Shown: positions 32,010-41,198, numbered from the stretch's first letter. The stretch: 64,000 nt of DNA from Rhodospirillales bacterium (GCA_020638175.1 JACKJA010000002.1:744001-808000); one strand, 5' to 3'. Notes: generated by a model from the sequence alone, not told the origin. Numbers and translations are program-made.

Positions 32010-34495
32010 AAGAAAAGCACGTTCAGCAACAAGGGTTTACATTGTTGGAAATGGCTGTGGCGATCCTGATCGTCGGCATTTTGGCCGTCCCCGCGATTAG
32101 TCTTTACAGCCTGTATATCCAGGACCAAAAAACAACCCAGACAGAAGGGGCTCTAACCCGCTCGACCGGGCAGTTGGCGAGCTACCGTTCCCTGCATGGC
32201 CGCTACCCGTGTCCGGCGCCGGTCAACGCGCAGCCGGGTGATTTGAATTACGGCTATGAAGATTGTACCCCGAACCCGCCGGGGATTGTGTCTGTGACCA
32301 ATCCGGATAACGGCCGGGATATTTTGATCGGAAGTATTCCGTTTCGTGAATTGGGCTTGCCGGAAAGCGAGACAGTTGATGGTTATGGGGGACGTCTGAC
32401 CTACGCCGTTACGGCACTGCTAACGGTTGATACAACATTCGATGCGCGGGCCGGCGCGATTGATATTGTGGATGTGAATGACGACAGCGTGATTACGCCC
32501 GCAGACTCAGGTCATTTTGTCGTTATCAGCCATAATAAAAATAATGACGGGGCATGGTCCCGGGGCGGCGCGCAGATTGGCGCTTGTCCGGCAGGGTTGG
32601 AGAATGAAAACTGCGACCTGGATGCCGTTTTTCGTAAGGTGAGCCTGCAAAGTGATTTCGATGACCGGGTTTTCTATGCTGTAACAAATGCTATGTCAGA
32701 ATGGCAAATTGCCTCTACAGCCGGATTTGAAAACGATATTCACCTGCGCAGCGCCAATAATTTCGTGGTGGGCCTGAACAGCGCGGTCGATGATCCGACG
32801 GGTTTCGGAACGGTTGATATTCGTAAATTCGCCGGGGAAGTCGGCCTGTCGAGCGCCGGGATGCTTATCGAAAGCGGTATGACGGAATCGGCGGAATTAT
32901 GCCGTGACAGCGGTGGCGTCGATTGTTTTGCACCGGAAGTTATTTACGGCGTGAACCCCGGGGAAGGCATGGATTGTGGCAATGATTATCTGGTGGGGGT
33001 CGAAAACGGTGGCCCGGTTTGTCGGAGCCAGGTTTCATTTGAATGCCCGCCCGGTGATTATCTGGTGGGAATTAATGGCGACGGGACTTTGAAATGTAAC
33101 ACGTTGCCTGCCGGGGGCTGTCCGGCGGCGACCATTACGACCAGTTGCGGCACCAGCCGTAACATTGCCGCCGCGGCTGATGGCAATTACAGCTACGCTT
33201 ATTCCGGGACATGCCATCCGGCGGCCCAGAGCAACGCGACGGTCGTGAGCAATGTTGACGCCATGATTGCAACGGGGTTGGGCAACAGTGATCCTATCGC
33301 GACAATCAAGAACGATATCAAAACGTATCTCGATGGTGTGAACGCGATGCCGCGTGGTTCCACGGATTGTGGCCCGACGGCGCCGACGGCGCAAGTCAGG
33401 GATGCCTTCCGGTGTGAGTCCGGATCATGGGGACCGCATACGCCCTTCAATCCTTTGTACACCTCCGAGATGGCCCATGAACGTATGGCTTACGGTAGTA
33501 GCTTTGTGGTTAACCCGGTTGATACCGGTGGGGCGAGACCGGCGGAAGTTGGTAATAATCCATATGTAGCAGGCATGGATCCATATAACGCGCCGATTAT
33601 TCATGCTCATGATTGTTGGTGCCGGGAAGATTTCCGGATCGAAACGGAGAGCTGTGGTAGCGGGTATTCCGGTAGCAAATTCAAGCTTTACAAATACAGA
33701 TGTCCCCAGACGGCGGATATCAACAATCTTAGCAACTGGACAAATATCCCGTTGGCCAATGGCGATATGGATTGTGCCTGTGTTCCGGGCTCCGGTGTCA
33801 ATGTAAATTGGAAACGGTGTTACGAGTTTTTTGGTGTGCCGAGCGATGGAACGCCGGCCACGAAATGGGCCAGAGTTTCCGGGTGGGTCGATAGAACCTG
33901 GAACAGGGCATGTCCGCTTAATTACACCTATACATATGACAAGAGCGATTGCGCCTGTCATGTTGTAACACAATACAAACCCGGAGATCCGTGTCCGGCC
34001 GGATTTAGCAACAGCTTCACCTATAGCGGTGTTCCCTATACCGATGTTCAAAATGTCAAAGGGCATACATGGAACTGTCCGACCGGGGATGGGGGCGCAG
34101 TGAATAATGCCGCGCAGGCCGGCAGCTGGTCTGCGTGGACGACCGCGTTTGTTGGTCCGGCCTGTTCCTGTGATCCGACGAAATATATTTCAAGATTCGA
34201 AAATTGTCCGCCGACAGAATCCGGCCCGCCGAATGCGATCGAATACAGGAAATATATGGATTGCACGAAAGTAGTGCCGGATTATGAAGATAACTGGCAA
34301 CTCCACAGCAATGCCTGTACAGCTTGTAGCTGGCAGCACCCGCCGGGCTTTACGGATAAGAATACAGCCGGTGTGATTAATCTGGATACGGCATCATCCT
34401 GTAACTGTGGTGATGGACCTGTTTCCTGTTATAAACCAACAGGATTGGCAGATCCTCAATACCGGGTATGGAGCAGTTGTAGATGTCTCCCATAA
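31994..34495 (+). CDS. Oversized type IV pilin-like protein B with Cys-rich C-terminal region
   Basis: 833 aa, overlapping the end of pilin A by 16 bp. The prepilin signal is G14|FTLLEMAVAILIVG with Glu at +5. Residues about 50-370 repeat the plan of pilins A and C (GRYPCPAPVN, DILIGSIPFRELGLPE, HFVVISHNKNNDGA, ENCDLDAVF, then CGNDYLVGVENGGPVC and CPPGDYLVGINGDGTLKC). The remaining 450 residues are Cys-rich, with six C-x-C motifs (CWC, CAC, CAC, CSC, CNC, CRC) spaced about 27-70 residues apart. Aromatic residues and prolines lie between, indicating degenerate disulfide-rich repeats. It is probably an exported tip adhesin. No function can be named. Confidence 0.7.
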   Translation: MRVTLKEKHVQQQGFTLLEMAVAILIVGILAVPAISLYSLYIQDQKTTQTEGALTRSTGQLASYRSLHGRYPCPAPVNAQPGDLNYGYEDCTPNPPGIVSVTNPDNGRDILIGSIPFRELGLPESETVDGYGGRLTYAVTALLTVDTTFDARAGAIDIVDVNDDSVITPADSGHFVVISHNKNNDGAWSRGGAQIGACPAGLENENCDLDAVFRKVSLQSDFDDRVFYAVTNAMSEWQIASTAGFENDIHLRSANNFVVGLNSAVDDPTGFGTVDIRKFAGEVGLSSAGMLIESGMTESAELCRDSGGVDCFAPEVIYGVNPGEGMDCGNDYLVGVENGGPVCRSQVSFECPPGDYLVGINGDGTLKCNTLPAGGCPAATITTSCGTSRNIAAAADGNYSYAYSGTCHPAAQSNATVVSNVDAMIATGLGNSDPIATIKNDIKTYLDGVNAMPRGSTDCGPTAPTAQVRDAFRCESGSWGPHTPFNPLYTSEMAHERMAYGSSFVVNPVDTGGARPAEVGNNPYVAGMDPYNAPIIHAHDCWCREDFRIETESCGSGYSGSKFKLYKYRCPQTADINNLSNWTNIPLANGDMDCACVPGSGVNVNWKRCYEFFGVPSDGTPATKWARVSGWVDRTWNRACPLNYTYTYDKSDCACHVVTQYKPGDPCPAGFSNSFTYSGVPYTDVQNVKGHTWNCPTGDGGAVNNAAQAGSWSAWTTAFVGPACSCDPTKYISRFENCPPTESGPPNAIEYRKYMDCTKVVPDYEDNWQLHSNACTACSWQHPPGFTDKNTAGVINLDTASSCNCGDGPVSCYKPTGLADPQYRVWSSCRCLP

Positions 34496-34520
34496 GCGGT
34501 GTTAACAAGAAAGGTCTCGG

Positions 34521-35822
34521 ATGAGAAGGGCATATAAAACAGGCACGGAAAGCGGTTTTACGCTGCTGGAACTGGCCATTGTAATCATTGTTTCGGGGCT
34601 GTTGTTAACAGCGGCGATGCAGGTCTACAAATCAAGCCTTTCTAATGGGGATTACCGTCTGACCAATGACAATGTAGAGTTGGCGCAGGAAGCCATAGAA
34701 GAGTACTACGGGCTAAAGGGCCGCTATCCGTGTCCGGCAAATCCGGCGTTGCGTCCCGGTGATATCGGTTATGGCGTGGAACTATGTCCGCCGGCGAATA
34801 TCGTGGACTGTTCGACGGCGCCGGTGGGGATCGTCTGTACAAGCGATGGTAGCCGCGATGCTGATGGTCAAGGGGGGGATGACCCGATTTTGATCGGGAC
34901 GTTGCCTATCGTAACGTTGGCGGGAAATCCCTCAAAAAGGTCAAAAATCGAAGAAATTAATGGCCGGGACGGTTACGGTATGAAATTCACCTATGCGGTA
35001 TCGGGATTAATGGCGGATACAGCATATACTGTTGATAGTCCGGCTAATCCTCATCTGGGGGGAATCAATCTACGTGACGAAAACGACCAGAGCCTGACGG
35101 ATATAGAGGCATCCACCCATTTTGTCGTCATTTCCCACGGTTTTGACCAGGTTGGCGCGACACCCTATGAAGGAACGGCTGTTCTGGATGCCTGCCAAAG
35201 CAATACTTTTACACCGATCATTCCCGGGACTTTTGAGCCGGGAACCGGCGTGGCGAAAACAGACCGCGAAAACTGCGATAATGATGCTTATTTTGTGGCG
35301 GGGCTGCGGCGGTTGGCCGACAACGATAACTATTTTGACGATATCATCTATTATACTACAACCGCCTCTATGCCCTTGTGGATGACCTCTAACTTTTCTC
35401 CGCCCGGTCAGACATGGATTTACAACACCAATCTCGGCAATGTTGGCGTTGGTGATATAACGCCGACAACGCCGCTGCAGGCCGTAGGCGATATCCGTAT
35501 CGAAGATCGGGTCGAATCCGAGCAAGGCTTTTGTAATTATCTGGGGGTTCCCGGTTATGCGTCGTCGACAGGCTGCTTGCAGCCCAGCTTTATATCCGGT
35601 GATGTCGGTGCGGGAACGGGCGGATATAAATGCCCGGATGGTAAGGTAGCCAAGGGCATTGAAAACAATCAACTGGTCTGTGAGGATTTGCTTCCGGGGG
35701 GGGCGGGGACGCACATTAACTTTAGTAACACATGTAGCTTAGGGCCGCCTCAGGAGTTCGTGACAGGAATTGTCGTTCGTAGCGACGGCACCGGGGATCT
35801 TATTTGCAGCACGTATCCCTGA
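34521..35822 (+). CDS. Oversized type IV pilin-like protein C
   Basis: 433 aa, 25 bp after pilin B. The prepilin signal is G12|FTLLELAIVIIVSG with Glu at +5. Shared modules are GRYPCPANPA, YGVELCPP, PILIGTLPIVTL, GYGMKFTYAVS, HFVVISHGFD, ENCDNDAYF, and NYFDDIIYY. A tail-fibre-like segment follows (NVGVGDITPTTPLQAVGDIR), and the C-terminal Cys pairs are CPDGKVAKGIENNQLVC and a last one around TGIVVRSDGTG. Two homopolymeric G tracts lie in the coding sequence (7 G at 34872, 8 G at 35696). It ends 10 bp before the convergent sigma-54 activator gene. Confidence 0.7.
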   Translation: MRRAYKTGTESGFTLLELAIVIIVSGLLLTAAMQVYKSSLSNGDYRLTNDNVELAQEAIEEYYGLKGRYPCPANPALRPGDIGYGVELCPPANIVDCSTAPVGIVCTSDGSRDADGQGGDDPILIGTLPIVTLAGNPSKRSKIEEINGRDGYGMKFTYAVSGLMADTAYTVDSPANPHLGGINLRDENDQSLTDIEASTHFVVISHGFDQVGATPYEGTAVLDACQSNTFTPIIPGTFEPGTGVAKTDRENCDNDAYFVAGLRRLADNDNYFDDIIYYTTTASMPLWMTSNFSPPGQTWIYNTNLGNVGVGDITPTTPLQAVGDIRIEDRVESEQGFCNYLGVPGYASSTGCLQPSFISGDVGAGTGGYKCPDGKVAKGIENNQLVCEDLLPGGAGTHINFSNTCSLGPPQEFVTGIVVRSDGTGDLICSTYP

Positions 35823-35832
35823 TCCTGTCGGG

Positions 35833-37236
35833 TTATGCGTTCTCTTTCATTTTTCTGTAGAAAGTTGATTTGGCAATGCCCAGCGCCGCCGAAGCGACGG
35901 TGACATTATCATGGCAATGGGCCAGAGCAAATGCCATGGCTTCTTGCTCTAGCTTATCCAAAGGGCGCAGAATACCGTTTTCATCGATCAAAGGCAAAGT
36001 CGCTACGCCCCCGATTTCTTTGCGGACCGTATCGTTTTGATCGGTTGCTCCGATTTCGGGTGAAGTGGACAGTGCGGAGAAATCTTCAGGCGTCAGCGTA
36101 TCGGATTCGCACAAAACCATGGCGCGATTGATGGTGTTTTCAAGCTCACGTACGTTACCGGGCCATGAGTGATACGCCAGAAAATCAAGGGCTGCCGGGG
36201 AAATTTCCTTAAGAGGCCGAGCCTCCGATGCGGCCATGCGTTCTATGAAATGCCGGGCGAGCGCCGGAATATCACCGGGTCTTTCATCAAGGGAAGGAAG
36301 ATGAAGGGGAAGTACATTCAAACGAAAGTACAAATCTTCCCGGAACCGTCCTGCGGCAACTTCGGTGGCCATATCCCTGTGCGTTGCCGAGATGACCCGG
36401 ACATTGACCGGAACGGGCTTGTCAGCGCCAACCGGCATGACTTCTTTTTGTTGCAGGACACGCAGCAGTTTGACTTGTGCATCCGGCGGCAGGTCGCCAA
36501 TTTCGTCGAGGAAAATAGTGCCGCCTTCTGCTTCCCGAAAGCGGCCGATAGATTTGGCGATGGCACCGGTAAACGCGCCTTTTTCATGTCCAAACAAGGT
36601 GCTTTCGACGAGCTGCGCCGGGATAGCGCCGCAATTAACGGCAACAAATGGTTTGCCGACCCGCCGGCTTTCGCCATGCAAGGCGCGCGCGAATATTTCT
36701 TTCCCCGTACCGGTTTCCCCGCTTAACAAAACCGGGATATCGGTGGCGGCGGCTTTTCGTCCGGTGCTGATGATATCCGCCAGCCCCCCGTCATGACCGA
36801 TCAGCTGGTCAAAAGTAAAAGCGCCGTCCTCCTGCCGCTTCAGGCGCGAGATCTCTTTCTCGAGCAAGCTGGTTTTCAAGGCATTCCGGACAGCCACCTG
36901 CAAACGTTCAGCTTCTACCGGCTTGGTCAGGAAATCGTAAGCACCGGCTTTCATGGCATCCACAGCAACAGAAATGTCCATATTGCCGGTAAGCATAATG
37001 ACCGGCAAACCCGGATAGCGCTGGGTTATAATATCCAGAATGTCCATGCCGCTCATCCCCGGCAGGCCAATATCAAGGATAACCAGGTGTATAGCGGAAT
37101 CCTCTCGAAGGCGGGCAAGCCCTTCTGGCCCATCTGCGGCAATAAGCCCCGTATATCCCAGCCTACGGCCCAGCATCAGGCTGATGATTTCCTGCTGCAT
37201 GGGGTCGTCTTCGATGATTAAAATGCGCGTACTCAT
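35833..37236 (-). CDS. NtrC-type sigma-54-dependent response regulator
   Basis: A 467-aa protein with receiver domain (phospho-acceptor Asp55 in LVILDIGLPG), AAA+ ATPase domain (Walker A GETGTGKE at 173-180, sigma-54-contacting GAFTGA at 220-225, arginine-finger region FREDLYFRLNVLP) and a Fis-type HTH (VTVASAALGIAKSTFYRKMK). It activates RpoN promoters after phosphorylation. It is divergent from the response-regulator/kinase group, with an inverted-repeat array and sigma-54 promoter in between. It thus probably controls that group and perhaps the two other RpoN promoters here. FlbD is a family relative, but orthology is not shown. Confidence 0.9.
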   Translation of the reverse strand: MSTRILIIEDDPMQQEIISLMLGRRLGYTGLIAADGPEGLARLREDSAIHLVILDIGLPGMSGMDILDIITQRYPGLPVIMLTGNMDISVAVDAMKAGAYDFLTKPVEAERLQVAVRNALKTSLLEKEISRLKRQEDGAFTFDQLIGHDGGLADIISTGRKAAATDIPVLLSGETGTGKEIFARALHGESRRVGKPFVAVNCGAIPAQLVESTLFGHEKGAFTGAIAKSIGRFREAEGGTIFLDEIGDLPPDAQVKLLRVLQQKEVMPVGADKPVPVNVRVISATHRDMATEVAAGRFREDLYFRLNVLPLHLPSLDERPGDIPALARHFIERMAASEARPLKEISPAALDFLAYHSWPGNVRELENTINRAMVLCESDTLTPEDFSALSTSPEIGATDQNDTVRKEIGGVATLPLIDENGILRPLDKLEQEAMAFALAHCHDNVTVASAALGIAKSTFYRKMKENA

Positions 37237-37275
37237 AATTTCCAGTGTAGCTCTGAATTCTTAATATTCCCAGAA

Positions 37276-37315
37276 TGAAACGTTTCAAAATGAAACGAAT
37301 TCCCATTTTGAAACG
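37276..37315. promoter_or_regulatory. Upstream activating sequence: TGAAACG inverted-repeat array
   Basis: A perfect 12-bp palindrome TGAAACGTTTCA (37276-37287) overlaps a second perfect inverted repeat, CGTTTCAAAATG (37281-37292) / CATTTTGAAACG (37304-37315). TGAAACG occurs three times. It lies 42 to 80 bp upstream of the sigma-54 promoter and just upstream of the activator's own start. This is where an NtrC-type protein would bind. Confidence 0.7.
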
Positions 37316-37356
37316 AATGAATTTTTCTAAGTCATTGAAATATAATAAATATAATA

Positions 37357-37372
37357 TGGCACGATTTTCGCT
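37357..37372 (+). promoter_or_regulatory. Sigma-54 (-24/-12) promoter
   Basis: TGGCACGATTTTCGCT has the perfect TGGCACG half, exact GG-N10-GC spacing and one mismatch in the TTGC half. Expected transcript start is near 37383, 23 bp before the first gene of the signalling group. Confidence 0.75.
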
Positions 37373-37405
37373 ATGTAAAATAATAAAAAAGAAGGAGCGC
37401 ATACC

Positions 37406-38290
37406 ATGGAAACGATATTCGAACAGGCGGAAGAAAGGCTGATTAAATTAGTCGAACATGCCAGTCCGGAAACAAACCATAACTGCTGCATTCATATAAA
37501 GGCCGCCACTCTGGATCATCGTTATTTTACGCAACTGCCCACCATCATTACGCAATGGATCGGTCATGATGACCACGGCGCCATTCTGGTATGCCATGAC
37601 AGGGACATTTTCGTTTTCTCAAAAAACATTACATTCAAGGTCTTTGTGAAATTCCGTGATCGCTTTTATGCCCAGTTCAAAAATGCCGGTGCCCGGGGGG
37701 CCGGGCTTGTGTCTTTCTATGACGTCACAATCAATGGCACAGGCCTCAGGGAACTGGCGGAACATAAACGGGAAAGAAAACTGATCCTGCGCAAGGAAGA
37801 GGAAGAAAAAAAGCGTCTGCAAAATCAGGAAAAGAAAAAAGAGGCTATTCTCAACGCGCCCTTGAATCAGGAATTGGTAAAAACATTGGTGCAACGGCGC
37901 CGGGACAGACAGAAAACAGAAGTGCTGGTGGTTGAAGACGATCCATTCTCTCGGAAACTGGTCGCAAATTCTTTGGGGAACAGCTACGACATTTTGTTCG
38001 CCGAAGACGGCCAGTCCGCCATTGCCACTTATCTGAGAACGGCCCCCGATGTCGTTTTTCTGGATATCGAGCTTCCCGACATAAACGGTCACGACATTTT
38101 GCGAAAAGTTCTGAGCGTGGATCCGGAAGCTTACATCGTGATGTTAAGCGGAAACGGAAATCTGGAAAACGTGATGAAAGCTGTAAATACCGGCGCCAAG
38201 GGGTTCGTTGCCAAGCCGTTTGCCAAGGAAAAACTGCTGCAGCATATCCGGAAATGCCCCAAAAACACTCTGGAAAAGATAGGAGCCTAA
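37406..38290 (+). CDS. Response regulator with novel N-terminal domain and C-terminal receiver (paralogue 1)
   Basis: 294 aa. Residues 1-120 form an unrecognised alpha/beta domain (HIKAATLDHRYF, HGAILVCHDRDIFVFSKNI, GLVSFYDVTI). A charged coiled coil at about 120-165 and a receiver domain at about 172-287 follow, with the acidic pair in VVEDDPFSRKL, phospho-acceptor Asp220 and Lys in FVAKPFAKEKLLQ. A receiver at the C-terminus is unusual: the output or sensor part comes first. The next gene has the same layout and is a paralogue. AAGAAGGAG precedes ATG 37406. It is the first gene after the sigma-54 promoter. Confidence 0.8.
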   Translation: METIFEQAEERLIKLVEHASPETNHNCCIHIKAATLDHRYFTQLPTIITQWIGHDDHGAILVCHDRDIFVFSKNITFKVFVKFRDRFYAQFKNAGARGAGLVSFYDVTINGTGLRELAEHKRERKLILRKEEEEKKRLQNQEKKKEAILNAPLNQELVKTLVQRRRDRQKTEVLVVEDDPFSRKLVANSLGNSYDILFAEDGQSAIATYLRTAPDVVFLDIELPDINGHDILRKVLSVDPEAYIVMLSGNGNLENVMKAVNTGAKGFVAKPFAKEKLLQHIRKCPKNTLEKIGA

Positions 38291-38294
38291 AGCG

Positions 38295-39143
38295 ATGCGA
38301 ATAATTACAGATCATGTTGATTATGAAATATTTTCTCTGGTTCAGGCTGTAAAAAAGGATCGGAATAGCTGGGAAGGCTGGTATGGCCTGAAAATAGATT
38401 TTCCTGCCGGTTTACAGGGGAAAGCATGGCCCGCTTTGCAAGGCGGCATACGGCATATTCTGGATATTTACCTGGACGATAAACAGGGTAGTATCTTCTG
38501 GGAGGGAGCCCAGACCATCCATATTTTCTGTAAGGATATTCAAAACGGCATCCTGCAAACGCTGGGCGGACAAATTTTGGATCTGGTCGCGCAGGAATCA
38601 GGGCAGGCAGCTCATTACAGCCTTTTTGATATCCGCCGTGACTATCACAGTTTTATAGATATATATGACCGGGGTCTCCCCAAATATAGCGCTGCTGAAG
38701 ACGCCTGTAGCGCCATTGATGAACCGGTTTGCTCCTTTCCGGAAATACAGGATATCTGCAGCGACAAGGGTATCCATCTGAGCGACCGCAAGGTTTTGCT
38801 GGTTGAAGACGATCCGGTGACACGCTGGATGGTGCGGGCTTCCTTGAAAGATGAATGTCTGTTGGCAACGGCGACCGATAGTGGCAAAGCCATTGACCTG
38901 TACCGCACGTATAAACCGGATATGGTTTTACTGGATATTAATTTGCCGGGAAAAAGCGGCCGGGATGTTATCGCGCGCTTGATACACATGGACCCCGGCG
39001 CGCACATCGTTATGTTCAGCAGTCACGATTCACTTGAAAACATTGTCGGGACCATCGAAGACGGTGCCAAAGGGTTTATTGCCAAGCCTTTTAGCAAGGA
39101 AAAACTATTGCAATATGTTCATGATTGCCCGGCTGTCCGGTAA
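38295..39143 (+). CDS. Response regulator with novel N-terminal domain and C-terminal receiver (paralogue 2)
   Basis: 282 aa, 4 bp after its paralogue. The N-terminal domain (about 1-125) shares the pattern GSIFWEGAQTIHIFCKDI and HYSLFDI with GAILVCHDRDIFVFSKNI and GLVSFYDV of the previous protein. The C-terminal receiver (about 165-280) has VEDDPVTRWM, phospho-acceptor Asp214 in MVLLDINLPG and Lys in FIAKPFSKEKLLQ. The two receivers share the GAKGF[VI]AKPF[AS]KEKLLQ ending. TAGGAG provides the ribosome site. The order RR-RR-hybrid kinase suggests a dedicated phosphorelay. Confidence 0.8.
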   Translation: MRIITDHVDYEIFSLVQAVKKDRNSWEGWYGLKIDFPAGLQGKAWPALQGGIRHILDIYLDDKQGSIFWEGAQTIHIFCKDIQNGILQTLGGQILDLVAQESGQAAHYSLFDIRRDYHSFIDIYDRGLPKYSAAEDACSAIDEPVCSFPEIQDICSDKGIHLSDRKVLLVEDDPVTRWMVRASLKDECLLATATDSGKAIDLYRTYKPDMVLLDINLPGKSGRDVIARLIHMDPGAHIVMFSSHDSLENIVGTIEDGAKGFIAKPFSKEKLLQYVHDCPAVR

Positions 39144-39158
39144 CAGGAGGAAACTGTC

Positions 39159-41198
39159 ATGGTACAGGAAAGTATATTTGCATCGGGTTTAAAACAAACG
39201 CTCAGAAAAGATGATGAAGTCTGTTATTCGCAGAAACTGGATACCTGTTTTCCCGGCAAGCTTTTGCTGTTTGCTGCGGCCGTGACATTGGCGGCTATTT
39301 TGTGGGTGGGAGGGTACAGTTACCAGATTTATCAAGTTGCAACGGCGGATCTGCAGGCGCATGTGAATGGAGGGGGGCTGGCGGATGCCGACATTGAAAT
39401 GCAGCACCTTGTTAAAAAAATTTCCGGGACATTTTATTTTGCGATTGTGGCGGTCATTGCTCTGGCGGCGTGCTGGTTCTATGCCATTCGTAATTTGCGT
39501 CTTTGGAAAAAAGAAATTGAGTTTATAAGAGAAGAACAAGCCAGCCGGTTTGCGGAAAAAGAGCGCATGGAAGCGCAACTCAAAGTATATGTGAAAGAGG
39601 TGCAGGCCGCGCATCGACGGGCTATGAATGCCGTTGTCGAGGCGGAAAGCGCCAACAAGGCCAAATCCGAGTTTCTGGCGAACATGAGCCACGAACTGCG
39701 TACCCCGATGAACGGGATTATCGGTATGGTTCATATGCTTAAGGGAACGCAACTGGATGAAGAACAAAGTGAATATAATTCAGTTATAAGCCGGTCGGCC
39801 AACAGCTTGCTTTGTATTCTCAATGATATTCTTGATTTGTCAAAAATCGAGGCAGGCAGCATGGATCTGGAAAAAGCGCCTTTGCCCTTGCGCAAGGTTG
39901 TCGCGGAAACGGCGGAATTGTTTATGCCTCTTGCCAATGATAAGGGAATAACGTTCAAAGCCGATCTGACACGGAATTTGCCCCGTTTTGTAGAGGGTGA
40001 CGAAGGCCGCTTTACGCAGGTTTTGAGAAATCTGGTTGGTAATGCGGTTAAATTCACCGATGAAGGCGGCGTTCACTTGACCGCGGAGTGGGACGGCGAA
40101 TGCGCCTTTTTCAGTGTTAAAGATACGGGAATCGGGATTCCCGAAGACCAGCTGGAAATGATCTTCGGGAAGTTTAATCAGGCCAATAATACATCCACAC
40201 GGCGTTATGGCGGAACCGGTCTGGGGCTCGCTATTTCCAAGCAGCTTGTTGAAATGATGGGCGGTGAAATCGGGGTGGAGAGTACCAAGGGTGAAGGGTC
40301 GAGATTCTGGTTCCGTCTGCCGATGGTCGAGCGCGAGGATATCGACGATATCCTTGACCGCTTTGTGCCGCGTCCCGGTGAAAAAAATGGCAAGGATGAC
40401 AATATGACGCTGAATACGAAAGCCCGTATTCTTTTGGCGGAAGATCATCCAACCAATCAGTTCCTGATGAAAAGACTTTTGGAAAAGCTGGGCTTTGCAA
40501 AGGTCGATATTGTCGATAACGGCCAGATCGCTCTGGAGGCAGTTGAAAAAGACGAATACGATCTGATTTTGATGGATTGCCAGATGCCGGAAATGGACGG
40601 GTATGAGGCCACCGGCTGGATACGTAAGCTGGAAGAAGGGGGAATGCGGCATATCCCGATTATCGCCATGACGGCGAATGCCATGGTTGGTGATCGTGAA
40701 AAATGCCTGCGGTCCGGGATGGATGATTATATCAGCAAACCCGTCGATGCCCAAAAATTCACCTGTTTGTTGGCTCGTTGGTTGCCCGGTACAGTTTCGG
40801 CGCAGGAGACTGCTAACGATGAAGCTAAACGTCCGGCCGGGGATAAGAAAAACTCAAACCATCATCTTGTGAATATCGCTCATCTGGAAACGTTTACAGA
40901 TGGCGACAGGGATATCGAGCAAGAGCTGTTTGATATTTTCTGTGAACAGGCGGAAATCGCTCTGGAACGGCTGACCAAAGCCCAGCAAGCTGACGACGAG
41001 AATGAGTGGAAAGCGTCGGCTCATAAATTCAAGGGCGCTGCCGCCAATCTGGGGGCGGAGCGACTTGCCGCGCTTTGTCTTGAAGCTGAATCGGGATATC
41101 AGGAATCAGCTCCCCGTAAGCAGGAATTTTTAGCGGCCTTGCAAGGTGGCTATGGCGAAGTTCAGGGCTTTCTGGATGAGCGTGTAGGCGGCGGGTAA
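39159..41198 (+). CDS. Hybrid sensor histidine kinase with receiver and HPt domains
   Basis: A 679-aa inner-membrane kinase. Two transmembrane helices (about 34-53 and 91-110) frame a very short periplasmic loop of under 40 residues. A coiled coil follows, then HisKA with His178 in FLANMSHELRTPMN. The HATPase has NLVGNAVKF, DTGIGIP and GTGLGLAI. The receiver has phospho-acceptor Asp473 in LILMDCQMPEMDG, and an HPt domain carries His622 in AHKFKGAAANLGA. This full His-Asp-His relay could pass phosphate to the two small regulators upstream or to the sigma-54 activator. The small loop suggests it senses a membrane or cytoplasmic cue. It is 15 bp after the previous gene. Confidence 0.9.
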   Translation: MVQESIFASGLKQTLRKDDEVCYSQKLDTCFPGKLLLFAAAVTLAAILWVGGYSYQIYQVATADLQAHVNGGGLADADIEMQHLVKKISGTFYFAIVAVIALAACWFYAIRNLRLWKKEIEFIREEQASRFAEKERMEAQLKVYVKEVQAAHRRAMNAVVEAESANKAKSEFLANMSHELRTPMNGIIGMVHMLKGTQLDEEQSEYNSVISRSANSLLCILNDILDLSKIEAGSMDLEKAPLPLRKVVAETAELFMPLANDKGITFKADLTRNLPRFVEGDEGRFTQVLRNLVGNAVKFTDEGGVHLTAEWDGECAFFSVKDTGIGIPEDQLEMIFGKFNQANNTSTRRYGGTGLGLAISKQLVEMMGGEIGVESTKGEGSRFWFRLPMVEREDIDDILDRFVPRPGEKNGKDDNMTLNTKARILLAEDHPTNQFLMKRLLEKLGFAKVDIVDNGQIALEAVEKDEYDLILMDCQMPEMDGYEATGWIRKLEEGGMRHIPIIAMTANAMVGDREKCLRSGMDDYISKPVDAQKFTCLLARWLPGTVSAQETANDEAKRPAGDKKNSNHHLVNIAHLETFTDGDRDIEQELFDIFCEQAEIALERLTKAQQADDENEWKASAHKFKGAAANLGAERLAALCLEAESGYQESAPRKQEFLAALQGGYGEVQGFLDERVGGG

